Shown here one piece after another: positions 39,762 to 48,021 of a DNA stretch of 61,344 bases. This DNA is from a virus. The notes below the pieces were generated by a model. It did not search any database. It saw nothing but the letters and a program-made list of their open reading frames with translations, and was not told the DNA's origin. The first letter of the stretch is position 1, and each line of letters starts with the position of its first letter. The DNA is taken from IMG/VR virus record IMGVR_UViG_3300033153_010600, positions 1-61,344 of that record; one strand, given 5' to 3'. Position numbers and translations under genes: made by a program.

Positions 39762-40676
39762 CGGGAAGTGTGTTGCGAGGGCGAGAACCGGCTTCAGCAC
39801 GTGGTCCCCGCAAGAGGTGACAACGGCTGAAAGCGGAGAAGTGTGTTGTGAGGACGGGGCGATTGCGGGTTGTGACGACGGCTGAAATTGGAGAAGTGTG
39901 TTGCGAGCCGAGTCTGTCCCCGAGGGTGACAACGGCTGAAAATCGAGAAGTGTGTTGCGAGACACGGCGCCCGCGCCCGTCTCGACGCCGCGAGCGACGT
40001 GACAATGGCTGAAAATCGAGAAGTGTGTTGCGAGCACCCGGCTCACGTCCACGCCGCCCGGGCCGGCCCGGTGACAATGGCTGAAATCCGAGAAGTGTGT
40101 TGTGAGAAGGTCACCCACCCTCCGAGTGGTGACAACGGCTGAAATCGGAGAAGTGTGTTGCGAGACCTCCCAGCGCCGCCCGCCGGGGTCGGACAGCTCG
40201 CCCGTGACAACGGCTGAAAATCGAGAAGTGTGTTGCGAGCCGAATAGGTCGGTAAGCTTGGTTGGGTGGTGCTCTCGTGACGATGGCTGAAATTCGAGAA
40301 GTGTGTTGCGAGCAGACCCCAATCGTGCAAGACCGCGACACTAAGGCACGTGACGACGGCTAAAATCTGAGAAGTGTGTTGCGAGCCGACGAAGAATCCC
40401 GCCGTCGCGAGGGAGATGGCCGTGACAACGGCTGAAATCTGAGAAGTGTGTTGCGAGCTGCCATCGTTACCCTTTCAGTCTGGTTATGTTACCCGTGACG
40501 ACGGCTGAAATCCGAGAAGTGTGTTGCGAGGCTTCGGAGTAGGCCAGCCGCCCGTCCAGGTCCGGGGTGATGACGGCTGAAAGTCGAGAAGTGTGTTGCG
40601 AGTGTCCATGATGCAATCGCAGGGGACGCTGCTGGAGGCGCTGACGACGGCTGAAATCGGAGAAGTGTGTAACGAG
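39757..40676 (+). CRISPR. Array block II: 14 repeats, 13 spacers
   Basis: Repeats start at about 39758 (internally deleted), 39817, 39872, 39926, 39999, 40071, 40129, 40204, 40277, 40350, 40422, 40495, 40567 and 40641. Spacers are mostly 36–39 nt, with short ones of 18, 19 and 22. The spacer at 40107–40128 recurs with one change at 42934–42955. The last repeat (ending AACGAG) leads directly into the Cas12-like gene. No bacterial-type leader other than the 38.8-kb RNA region is seen. Confidence 0.85.
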
Positions 40677-40701
40677 CAAACAAGCGAGGGAGCGAGGCAA
40701 A

Positions 40702-41985
40702 ATGGCCATCGGAATTCTAGAAGTCAAGCTGGGGCGTCCGATCCAAATGCCAACGAAGCGGTTCCACCAGCTACTCAGGCAGGCCCGCCGCGATTGCTGC
40801 AAAGCACGCAACGCGGCCATGCTCCACTGGTATGTCTGGCGGCGAGAGCACGCGGATTGGGAGCCGGGAAAACCATACGAGGCGCCGAAAGCCAAGATTA
40901 TGCGAACTCGCAAACCGGCAGGCGAAGGGAAGAAGCCACCGAAGGACTCGCCGATTGCCCCTCGCCTATTTCTTAGCCGCGAACTCTACCACGCGGCAAC
41001 CGCGGCGGCGCGGAACCTGTCGGCGTCGCTCGCCTCGTCGTGTGTACAGGAGGTGATCGCCCGACTCAAGGCCAACACCCCTTACGACCACGACGGCGAA
41101 GCGAGGTGGGTATGGCAAGCAATCCTTGCGTCCGAAGTCAATCTGCCCACCTGGCGCGGCGGGCGCATCCCGATGCCCAAGCGGTGCTCGTCGCTCGGAT
41201 ACGACGGGGCCGTCAGCCAACCGTCGGCTGACGTGGCGAGGGCCTGCAAAAGCGGGTGCGTTTTGAAGTTTCAACTGCTGTCTAGGCTGAGCGGCTATAG
41301 GACGCTATCGCCCATCGTCCGACTGGACGCCGCCGACCTGACGCGGGGCAACCGGCGATTGCTGAGGCGTCTGGCGTCTGGCGAGGTACGTCTGGCAGAC
41401 AGCCAGATCGTCGAGAAAAAGGGCAAGTGGTTCGCCCAATTCTGCTACGAGGTGGCGGCCAACGCGATCGGCCTGCCAACGGATCAGGTGTTGACGCTAC
41501 TGCCGGCGGAGCCGGACGACAAGTGGCCGTTCGCGCTCGCATGGACCAAGGAGGATGGGAATGGGCGGGTGTGGAAGATTGGCAACGGGCGGCCGCTCGT
41601 GGCCGAATACCGCCGGGTAGTAGCCCGGCGCCGGGCGATCCGCTACCGCTACCAGGACGGGACGGGCAGCGGGCACGGGCGCCAGCGGTGGTACAAGGCG
41701 ATTCGTCCGATGGCTCACGCCGTGCGGGACATGCAGAACCGCTTTGAGAAGCAGACGATTGCGGACATCATCAAGCTGGCGATTCGTGAGCGGTGCGGCA
41801 CGGTCCTGTACCGCGAGCCGACGATGCCGGTCCGCAACTATTCGTGGTTTGCGGCCAAGGACGTGCCGTTTGACTGGACGAGTTTCGAGGCGAGGCTGCG
41901 GTTCAAGACGGAGACGCGCGGCCTGGCCTACGAGAAGGCGCGTATCGGGATGAAGGAATGGCGTCCAAGAAAAATCGCAAACTGA
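40702..41985 (+). CDS. TnpB/Cas12-like effector, probably nuclease-dead, 427 aa
   Basis: ATG 40702, 25 nt after a repeat, behind GGGAGCGAGG. Residues 1–12 and about 186–252 match the split OBD/wedge strands (CVLKFQLLSR, LASGEVRLADSQIV, KGKWFAQFCYE). Helices at about 20–50 and 90–125 fit the recognition lobe. Residues 324–363 (GHGRQRW, then IRPMAHAVRDMQNRFEKQTI) match the RuvC bridge/helix. The strand before it (WPFALAW, 275–281), where RuvC-I normally has GxDxG, has no Asp. GTVLYREPT (366–374) is the RuvC-II position. The chain ends at 427 before zinc ribbon and RuvC-III. Compare Cas12m and TldR-type dead homologues. It likely binds guided DNA without cutting. Confidence 0.75.
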   Translation: MAIGILEVKLGRPIQMPTKRFHQLLRQARRDCCKARNAAMLHWYVWRREHADWEPGKPYEAPKAKIMRTRKPAGEGKKPPKDSPIAPRLFLSRELYHAATAAARNLSASLASSCVQEVIARLKANTPYDHDGEARWVWQAILASEVNLPTWRGGRIPMPKRCSSLGYDGAVSQPSADVARACKSGCVLKFQLLSRLSGYRTLSPIVRLDAADLTRGNRRLLRRLASGEVRLADSQIVEKKGKWFAQFCYEVAANAIGLPTDQVLTLLPAEPDDKWPFALAWTKEDGNGRVWKIGNGRPLVAEYRRVVARRRAIRYRYQDGTGSGHGRQRWYKAIRPMAHAVRDMQNRFEKQTIADIIKLAIRERCGTVLYREPTMPVRNYSWFAAKDVPFDWTSFEARLRFKTETRGLAYEKARIGMKEWRPRKIAN

Positions 41986-42278
41986 TCCTCGACTGCGAGA
42001 TATGCGGGGAGCCGGTAGTGCTGTCGCCGTCGCGGTACGTCGCGCTCGTGCGGGCTGGCGAGCGGCCGCGGTGCCGGAAGAACGGGTGCGAGAGGTTGTG
42101 CGGTGCGAAAAGTGCGGGGACCTCTCGCGGCACGCAAGTACTTGCCGGGGCGAGGGTTTCGCCGCTGGTAGTGCAATGGCCCCACACGAAGAGGGGCAAC
42201 AAGAATGGAGCCCTCGCAAAGCTGGCCGTAAAGCGAGACGGCGCATGGCGTTACGAGGGGTGCCGTGACGATGGCTGA
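41958..42278 (+). CDS. Small zinc-finger protein overlapping the Cas12-like gene, 106 aa
   Basis: ATG 41958 lies 28 nt inside the effector's 3' end. CEICGEPVVL...RCRKNGCE supplies four cysteines (residues about 13–45). A different frame just after it codes RCEKCGDLSRHASTC, so the natural protein may involve a frameshift. It could be the detached zinc-ribbon part of the effector or a partner. Its stop lies in the first repeat of block III. Confidence 0.5.
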   Translation: MASKKNRKLILDCEICGEPVVLSPSRYVALVRAGERPRCRKNGCERLCGAKSAGTSRGTQVLAGARVSPLVVQWPHTKRGNKNGALAKLAVKRDGAWRYEGCRDDG

Positions 42279-43946
42279 AATCGGAGAAGTGTGTTGCGAG
42301 ACACGAGTTCAGGCGATGTATATACTGGTATGAGCAAGTGACGATGGCTGAAATCGGAGAAGTGTGTTGCGAGGGTCCGACGCCTCCGCAATCTGCTTGG
42401 CGTAGCCGAGTGACAACGGCTGAAATCGGAGAAGTGTGTTGCGAGTGCGAGCGTCCTCCACCCCGAGGCTCGGGTACCTCCCGTGACGACGGCTGAAATC
42501 GGAGAAGTGTGTTGCGAGGCACGTCTCTGGCCTCGCCAATCGCCGCGTTCTTGCCGTGACGATGGCTGAAAATCGAGAAGTGTGTTGCGAGAGAACCGTC
42601 AAGTCCGGGTCGCCACCGTGCGACGACGGCTGAAAGCGGAGAAGTGTGTTGCGAGGCGAATACGAGAGACGTGGGCGCCGACCGTTGGCCGCGTGATGAC
42701 GGCTGAAAGCGGAGAAGTGTGTTGCGAGCTGGTAGCGGCAGGCGTGTATCGCCCGAAAGACGGGCGTGACGCGGCTGAAATCCAAGAAGTGTGTTGCGAG
42801 TAGAGTCTGCATAGGCTCAGCGTGTGACAACGGCTGAAAGTCAAGAAGTGTGTTGCGAGCCTGCCGATCGCCCATTGCGTCTCACTCCTTTCGGGTCGTG
42901 ACGATGGCTAAAATCCGAGAAGTGTGTTGCGAGAAGGTCGCCCACCCTCCGAGTGGTGACGACGGCTGAAATTCGAGAAGTGTGTTGCGAGAATGAAGAG
43001 GGAAGGCAGGGGTTACGATCCCATCCGGCGTGATGATGGCTGAAATCTGAGAAGTGTGTTGCGAGGGGTGGACGTGCCGGCGGCGACGATCACGGTGGAC
43101 GGCGTGACGATGGCTGAAATCGGAGAAGTGTGTTGCGAGTCGAGTAGCTGCCCGGGGGCTTGTAGGCACCGGCCCGCGTGACGATGGCTGAAAATCGAGA
43201 AGTGTGTTGCGAGAACCACGCAATCAGGGAGCTGGCCTGGGAGGGTGTCAAGTGACGACGGCTGAAATCGGAGAAGTGTGTTGCGAGGCCGAAAACCGAA
43301 GACGATCAGCGTGCGATAGCTGGTCGTGACGATGGCTGAAATCTGAGAAGTGTGTTGCGAGAGCACGTACGGGCTCACACCCGGCGGTTGACTCCAGCGG
43401 TGACGACGGCTGAAATCTGAGAAGTGTGTTGCGAGCCCTCCCGTGTGACGAGCCGGATGACCTATACGCAGGTGACGACGGCTGAAAATCAAGAAGTGTG
43501 TTGCGAGTCGCCAACCCGGGGATACGTTCAACGGACAGCTACGGACGTGACGATGGCTGAAATTCGAGAAGTGTGTTGCGAGTTGATCGAGAAGATGTTG
43601 GTGGCTGGCCAGCCGGCGTGTGACGATGGCTGAAATTCGAGAAGTGTGTTGCGAGTCGCGGGCCTTCAGGAGGGCAGTTAGCCGTGATTGCAGTGATGAC
43701 GGCTGAAATCTGAGAAGTGTGTTGCGAGGCGTCGATCAGCGCCAGCGGGGCCGGCCCGTGGAATGCGTGACGATGGCTGAAATCTGAGAAGTGTGTTGCG
43801 AGAAGCCAAGAGGCAATGCGAGCACGGCGAATGGGGGCGTGACAACGGCTGAAAGCGGAGAAGTGTGTTGCGAGGCTGCCCAATGTGCCCTTGTATTTGG
43901 CGAGAGAACGCGTGCCAACGGCTGAATCCAAGAAGTGTGTCGCGAG
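42265..43946 (+). CRISPR. Array block III: 24 repeats, 23 spacers
   Basis: Repeats start at 42265, 42338, 42410, 42483, 42556, 42620, 42693, 42766, 42824, 42898, 42956, 43030, 43104, 43178, 43252, 43326, 43400, 43472, 43547, 43620, 43693, 43767, 43839 and 43912. Consensus: GTGACRAYGGCTGAAA, 3–4 variable bases, then GAGAAGTGTGTTGCGAG. Spacers are unique and mostly 36–38 nt (shorter: 22, 23, 28). Many read as protein-like in one frame, as fragments of foreign coding DNA would. The final repeats are degenerate (35 nt, CGCGAG), the usual sign of the distal end. Confidence 0.88.
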
Positions 43947-44289
43947 CGAAAAGAAGCCGCACAAGTACAGGGCCCGCCCCGTTGTGGTAGACGGCATCCG
44001 GTTCGCAAGCAAGCGGGAAGCCGCCCGCTACGGCGAGCTGCGATTGCTGGAGCGCGGCGGCCGGATCAAGAATCTCCAGGTCCATCCGCCTTTTATATTG
44101 CAAGAAAAGTTCATCCGGCCGGACGGAAGGAAGGTGCCGGCAATCCGATACATAGGGGATTTCTCCTATTGGGAGGCCGGCGTGTTCGTTGTGGAAGATG
44201 TGAAGGGCGTCGAGACCGTAGTGTGGAAGCTGAAGCAGAAAATGTTTTGGAAGCGGTACCCCGAGATCGATCTGAGGATAGTAAAATGA
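43912..44289 (+). CDS. DUF1064-like nuclease-fold protein, 125 aa
   Basis: HKYRARPVVVDGIRFASKREA, RYGELRLLERGGRI, LQVHPPFIL and YIGDFSYWEAG...VVEDVKGV match DUF1064 phage proteins with an E/D..VEDVKG core resembling PD-(D/E)XK or Holliday-junction resolvases. The start is obscured: the frame runs back through the last array repeat (GTG 43912), so the repeat may have replaced the original start region. Confidence 0.7.
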   Translation: MPTAESKKCVASEKKPHKYRARPVVVDGIRFASKREAARYGELRLLERGGRIKNLQVHPPFILQEKFIRPDGRKVPAIRYIGDFSYWEAGVFVVEDVKGVETVVWKLKQKMFWKRYPEIDLRIVK

Positions 44290-44624
44290 ACACGCTGATC
44301 TTCCTGGCCGCGTGGCTGGCGATGGGCCTGGCTGGCGTCGCCCTTGGGGCGATTGCACGGCGGCGTATCGGCTTGCCGCAGAACGACCGCCTAACGCAGG
44401 TCACAGCTTCGTTTGCTGGGCCGATGGTCCTGATAGGCGGGATCGTGATGCTGATCTACTCTCGCAACATACTTCGCAGCACAACTGCATGGTACCATTC
44501 CTCGGCGGACGCAGGGAGGACGACTCGCAATTTGCCCTGTCGCAAGACGCCCCCCCCGGACAGTAGGGAAGGGTCGGCCGAGCCGACCCTTCCCCCCAAA
44601 AGTACCGTGTCGCCGGAGAAATAG
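44286..44624 (+). CDS. Two-helix membrane protein with element-derived tail, 112 aa
   Basis: ATG overlaps the previous stop (ATGA). Two hydrophobic helices (LIFLAAWLAMGLAGVALGAI and GPMVLIGGIVMLIY). After residue about 58 the sequence comes from an antisense promoter–handle (44461–44500) and REP-like copy 3 (PPDSREGSAEPTLPPKST), so the original C-terminus seems to have been overwritten. Confidence 0.5.
   Translation: MNTLIFLAAWLAMGLAGVALGAIARRRIGLPQNDRLTQVTASFAGPMVLIGGIVMLIYSRNILRSTTAWYHSSADAGRTTRNLPCRKTPPPDSREGSAEPTLPPKSTVSPEK
44461..44510 (-). promoter_or_regulatory. Promoter–handle element
   Basis: Minus strand: CCGCCGAGGAATGGTACCAT, GCAGTTGTGCTGC, then GAAGTATGTTGCGAG at 44475–44461. 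Same layout as 16971 and 18535, with a weaker -10 (TACCAT). Confidence 0.5.
44549..44613. repeat. Palindromic REP-like element, copy 3 (inverted)
   Basis: Reverse orientation relative to copies 1 and 2: CCCCCCCCGGACAGTAGGGA, the palindrome centred near 44581, then CCCCAAAAGTACCGTGTCGCC. It fills the end of the gene at 44286 and abuts the ribosome site of 44627. Confidence 0.7.
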
Positions 44625-44626
44625 CG

Positions 44627-45313
44627 ATGAAATGTTCGGCCGTAGTCCTATCCTTCAATCGCGTGCCCAACCTGGGCCGTATCGTCGAGAACCTCCGGCG
44701 GCACGACTGGATAGACGACATCGTGATATGGCACCAAGGCGAGCGGCTGCCGCCCGACTTCGAAGTGTGTTGCGAGCCTATCTGGTATGGCGTCCGCGAA
44801 ATCCACGCGCACAACCGCCTGCGCATGGGGCGATTCGACGCGATGGACCATTGCGCCCACGACGCGGTGCTCGTCCAGGACGACGACACGCTGCCCCGCA
44901 ACCTCGACGCGGCGTGGCAAGCCTGGCGCGAGGAGCAGTCCCGGATCGTTGCCCTGCTCGACCGTGGGCACCTGATGACGGACCGCTGGCGGCACTGGGG
45001 CGATTGCCATGAGGTGCTGCTCGGCTGGGGCGCAATCCTCGATCGGCGGTGGCGGAACGTGTTCAGGCTATGGGAGCACAGCTACGGCGTTGACGAGTTG
45101 CTAGAGCGGAAGGCCGACCGTATCTTCTCAATCCTCCAGCGGCGGCACCACACCGTCCTGCTGGCTGACTACGAGAAGCTACCCGGGGCGGACTCGAACG
45201 ACGCGGCGTGGAAGCAGCCGGACCATGACGCGACGACGAGAGAGGCGAGAGAGCGGTGCCTGAACGGCATATGTGGAATGGGATTGCAGCGCCACGAGTA
45301 CCGGATACGATAA
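44627..45313 (+). CDS. GT-A-fold glycosyltransferase-like protein, 228 aa
   Basis: MKCSAVVLSFNRVPNLGRIV is the first GT-A strand. VQDDDTLP (about residues 84–91) is a DxD-type metal-binding motif, and GWGAILDRRW a later acceptor motif. The in-frame handle at 44762–44776 contributes EVCCE at about residues 46–50, suggesting a tolerated insertion. It would transfer a sugar from a nucleotide-sugar donor. First gene of the surface-glycan cluster. Confidence 0.75.
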   Translation: MKCSAVVLSFNRVPNLGRIVENLRRHDWIDDIVIWHQGERLPPDFEVCCEPIWYGVREIHAHNRLRMGRFDAMDHCAHDAVLVQDDDTLPRNLDAAWQAWREEQSRIVALLDRGHLMTDRWRHWGDCHEVLLGWGAILDRRWRNVFRLWEHSYGVDELLERKADRIFSILQRRHHTVLLADYEKLPGADSNDAAWKQPDHDATTREARERCLNGICGMGLQRHEYRIR

Positions 45314-46038
45314 TGCATTTGCCCCTGTACCCCGTGCCGAGCGACACTTGGCAGGACGAATACGAGGCGTGTTTGGCGGACCCGTACCTGCAAAAGAAAT
45401 ACGACCGGGAGAAGAGCATCCGGGAGCACGTCGACTACTTCGGCCGATACTGCCCGGAACTCGTGCCCGTAACCAAACCGCCCGGGCTGGTCGTCGACAT
45501 CGGCCCCGGCTTCGGCGTTGGGCTAGAGGTCGCCCGCCAGCTCGGATACGACACGATCGGCGTCGAGTCCCCGTCCGGCGATGGCGGGATGGGGGACGCC
45601 TACCACCGGCTGAGTCGCCTACTGCATGCGCGGCAGAAGCTAGCCGTAACCTACGTCGGCTGGCAGGAGTGGGTTGAGGCGGCCGAGATTCCCGAGGACA
45701 GCGTGTTTCTGTTCAACTCGCGCGGATCGTGGGAGCAGTGCTACGCGGAACTTCTGAGCGGCCCGCCTCACGACCGGCACCACGACTGCAAACAGCAGAC
45801 GTGGGATCAGATCGTGACGTGCGTTATCCGGTGGCGGCGGGCGTTCGCGTTCATGGCGTCCCGGCTCGTGCCTGGCGGGCTCGTGCTGATCCACGCCAAC
45901 GGGACCGGCTCGTCGACCAGCGACCGATGGTACAGCGCGGCGATAGCCGCCGCTGGGGAGTTTGCCGGACTCGAATTGGCGCTGAAGGAGGGCAATAAAT
46001 TGCACAAGTGGAAGAAACCACAACTGATGGAGACATAG
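45313..46038 (+). CDS. SAM-dependent methyltransferase-like protein, 241 aa
   Basis: VVDIGPGFGVGLEVARQLGY (about residues 63–82) is motif I, followed by IGVES. SRLVPGGLVLIHANG is the late-strand pattern. ATG 45313 overlaps the previous stop (TAATG). A likely small-molecule or sugar methyltransferase in the glycan cluster. Ends TAG. Confidence 0.7.
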   Translation: MHLPLYPVPSDTWQDEYEACLADPYLQKKYDREKSIREHVDYFGRYCPELVPVTKPPGLVVDIGPGFGVGLEVARQLGYDTIGVESPSGDGGMGDAYHRLSRLLHARQKLAVTYVGWQEWVEAAEIPEDSVFLFNSRGSWEQCYAELLSGPPHDRHHDCKQQTWDQIVTCVIRWRRAFAFMASRLVPGGLVLIHANGTGSSTSDRWYSAAIAAAGEFAGLELALKEGNKLHKWKKPQLMET

Positions 46039-46041
46039 CCG

Positions 46042-46626
46042 ATGCCAGGCTCGCAACACACTTCAACTTCCCATCATAGCGGAAAGACGGTTGCCGACAA
46101 GTCATCCGAGGGAAACGGCGAAGAAATCGACCGGCTGAAATCGGAAATCGCCGCACACAAGGAAAGCCTGAAAACATGCCGCAAGACGATTGCGTCGCTC
46201 GAACAGTCTCTGGAAACGGCCAACGCTGCGATTTGGCGAATCGTAGATGAGGTCTGGTCGGTGCGAACTTGCAAGGAAAACGTCGAGCTGGGCGAGACAG
46301 TCGAGGCATTGGTTGAAAACCACAAAGCGTATCTCGCGTTGATCAGGTCGAGGAGGCAAGAGGCTGCAAGAATATGCAAGGAAGCACGCGAGATTCAATC
46401 CGCGTTGCGGTTCGTCGGGCGTGCTGCCAGTTCAGGGTCGAGCGGTATGATGTTCGGATCAGCAGAGCACTTGGTACTCAGCATCGACGCAATCATGCGC
46501 CAGGCGTGTCGAGATATTGACGGTTTGATTGCCAGTTCGACTGGCGTCGTAAACGGCAGCCAAGATCGCTTGATGCGGGACGCGGTGGCAGAACTCCCGC
46601 AACACCACTCGCAACACACTTCATAA
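46042..46626 (+). CDS. Coiled-coil hypothetical protein bounded by handle elements, 194 aa
   Basis: Starts MPGSQHTSTSHHSGKTVADK; the SQHTS and the final SQHTS are both reverse-strand handles (46050–46064 and 46608–46622). A coiled coil (IDRLKSEIAAHKESLKTCRK, IASLEQSLETANA) fills the first third. The 46065–46105 segment recurs at 49758–49803. Function unknown. Confidence 0.5.
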   Translation: MPGSQHTSTSHHSGKTVADKSSEGNGEEIDRLKSEIAAHKESLKTCRKTIASLEQSLETANAAIWRIVDEVWSVRTCKENVELGETVEALVENHKAYLALIRSRRQEAARICKEAREIQSALRFVGRAASSGSSGMMFGSAEHLVLSIDAIMRQACRDIDGLIASSTGVVNGSQDRLMRDAVAELPQHHSQHTS

Positions 46627-46660
46627 CTGTATTATACCATGTCCTCAGCGGACGCAGCAA
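46608..46660 (-). promoter_or_regulatory. Promoter–handle element
   Basis: Minus strand TTGCTG, 18 bp, TATAAT, then about 8 nt to GAAGTGTGTTGCGAG (46622–46608). Points into the 3' end of the coiled-coil gene. Confidence 0.6.
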
Positions 46661-46685
46661 GGAGTCTTGACATGAAGGACGCGGG

Positions 46686-47600
46686 ATGCGGGCAATAATA
46701 ATATACGACGTGGACGGTTTCGCGTACCACCGGCGGGCGGTAGCATTGAAAAAGTACGCGCCGCCCGACGCGGACGTGCGGCTTGTCAGGACGCCCGACT
46801 ACTGCGGCCCCGGCGACGCGGACGTAGTGGTGCTTTTGGACTATATCTGTCTGGGCATGGTTCAGGGCATGACGCCGGCCCGAGTGCCGCTCGTTTGCAC
46901 ATTTTCGGCGGACCACCGGCGGCGGGAGAAACAGTGGCGGCACACCTGCGAGCACGCCGACTGGGTGATAGCGTTGAGCCGGGAGCGGTACGAGGCGGAG
47001 CCGCGATTCGGCAACACCTGCTGCATTGCCAACGGCGTGGACCTCGACGATTTTGGTGCAGACGTACCGATCGAGGGCCGGCCAGACAAGGCGCTGTGGA
47101 TCGGCCAGGACGGGCGAGGGGACAACAAGGGGCTGATCTCCGTCCTGTCGCCGCTGCGCAAGCTGGCCGAGCGGAGCGGGTTCGCCTGCGACTTCCGGGC
47201 GGTGGGCCCTCGCGGATTTTCTACGGATCGCCTGCGGAGTTGGTATAATAGCGGGAGTTACATCGTGTGCGCTAGCCGCTCGGAGGCGACGGCAAACACG
47301 GTGATGGAGGCAGCCGCTTGCGGCTGCGTGCCGGTGAGCACGCCGGTTGGTACCCTGACGGATTGGGGCCAGGATGGCGAGAACTGCGTGCTCGTGAAGG
47401 ATCGGTCGCCGGAGGCGTTCCTGAAAGGACTGCAACGGGCGAAGGACGCACGCCTCCGGCTGGCCGCCGGCACGATGGAGGCCGTGGCGAGGTATGACTA
47501 CCGCCGCGTGGCGGAGCTGTACTGGGAGGATGTAATTCGGCCAATCGCCGAAGGGCGCCGGCCGGAACAATTCTGCTACCTCTCGCAACACACTTCCTGA
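46686..47600 (+). CDS. GT4-type glycosyltransferase, 304 aa
   Basis: MRAIIIYDVDGFAYHRRAVA, CTFSADHRRREKQW, CIANGVDLDDF (GT-B hinge-like), ALWIGQDGRGDNKGLISVL, and YIVCASRSEATANTVMEAAA (the E-x7-E donor-site motif of GT4). Adds a sugar to a glycan or protein. The last residues (CYLSQHTS) come from an antisense handle (47582–47596). Confidence 0.8.
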   Translation: MRAIIIYDVDGFAYHRRAVALKKYAPPDADVRLVRTPDYCGPGDADVVVLLDYICLGMVQGMTPARVPLVCTFSADHRRREKQWRHTCEHADWVIALSRERYEAEPRFGNTCCIANGVDLDDFGADVPIEGRPDKALWIGQDGRGDNKGLISVLSPLRKLAERSGFACDFRAVGPRGFSTDRLRSWYNSGSYIVCASRSEATANTVMEAAACGCVPVSTPVGTLTDWGQDGENCVLVKDRSPEAFLKGLQRAKDARLRLAAGTMEAVARYDYRRVAELYWEDVIRPIAEGRRPEQFCYLSQHTS

Positions 47601-47625
47601 CTATATTATACTATATCCACCGAGG
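47582..47625 (-). promoter_or_regulatory. Promoter–handle element
   Basis: Minus strand GGATATAGTATAATATAGTC then AGGAAGTGTGTTGCGAG; TATAAT lies about 10 nt before the handle (47596–47582). Confidence 0.5.
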
Positions 47626-47710
47626 AAATTTTGTAGGAGAAAGAGCCGTGGAGCCAGAATTGAGTTCGGAAGCCTGAAACCACCTTAAGAACTCGGCCGT
47701 TAAGGCTGCT

Positions 47711-47740
47711 ATAATGGGGAGTATGAAGTGTGTTGCGAGA
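47711..47740 (+). promoter_or_regulatory. Sense promoter–handle leader
   Basis: TGCTATAAT (extended -10; TATAAT 47711–47716), then GGGGAGTAT and GAAGTGTGTTGCGAG (47726–47740). The sequence upstream (CGGCCGTTAAGGC) matches the mini-array promoter at 25982 on the other strand. Confidence 0.65.
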
Positions 47741-48000
47741 GTAAAGACAAGACCTCGGACGCAACCACAGTGATAAGCGGGTGCGCCTTGTTGGCGTGGC
47801 GAGTGTTCGTAGTGTTGCCTCTGTGGTATGTGTTGCTGGCGTCGCTGCTTTTGGCTACAGATGCCGAAGGGTGGCAATGGGTTCTGTACATCCTGTATGT
47901 TCCCGCGGGGGTATTCGGCTCCATAATGGTGTATGGATTCAATCTCCTACGCAAGGCAAATAGCATAAGCCCTTCCGAGAAGTGTATTGCGAACGAGTGA
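47728..48000 (+). CDS. Two-helix membrane protein starting in a handle, 90 aa
   Basis: The only in-frame early start is the GTG inside the handle (47728), giving a VCCESKDKT beginning. Two to three hydrophobic helices follow (FVVLPLWYVLLASLLLAT and VLYILYVPAGVFGSIMVYG). The end carries a degraded handle (GAAGTGTATTGCGAAC). Function unknown. Confidence 0.5.
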   Translation: MCCESKDKTSDATTVISGCALLAWRVFVVLPLWYVLLASLLLATDAEGWQWVLYILYVPAGVFGSIMVYGFNLLRKANSISPSEKCIANE

Positions 48001-48021
48001 GCGGGCGAAAGGAGAAGCGGT

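Noticed and set aside
39138-43531. Long minus-strand ORFs across the array (such as repeats of ATHFSDFSRRH)
   Set aside because: They exist only because the repeat is 36 nt and stop-free on that strand; their content is the repeat translated over and over with unrelated spacers.
42265-43946. Array as tandem protein repeat or satellite DNA
   Set aside because: Spacers are all different and of near-constant length while the repeat is conserved, which fits CRISPR-like organisation rather than a satellite.
25678-43946. cas1/cas2/cas4 adaptation genes near either array
   Set aside because: Looked for in all neighbouring ORFs; none resembles an integrase of the Cas1 type. They could lie outside the window.
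46042-46100. Handle copies as transposon terminal inverted repeats
   Set aside because: They occur singly, in both orientations, without a transposase or constant distance between pairs; only the 53142/53333 pair is inverted and close.
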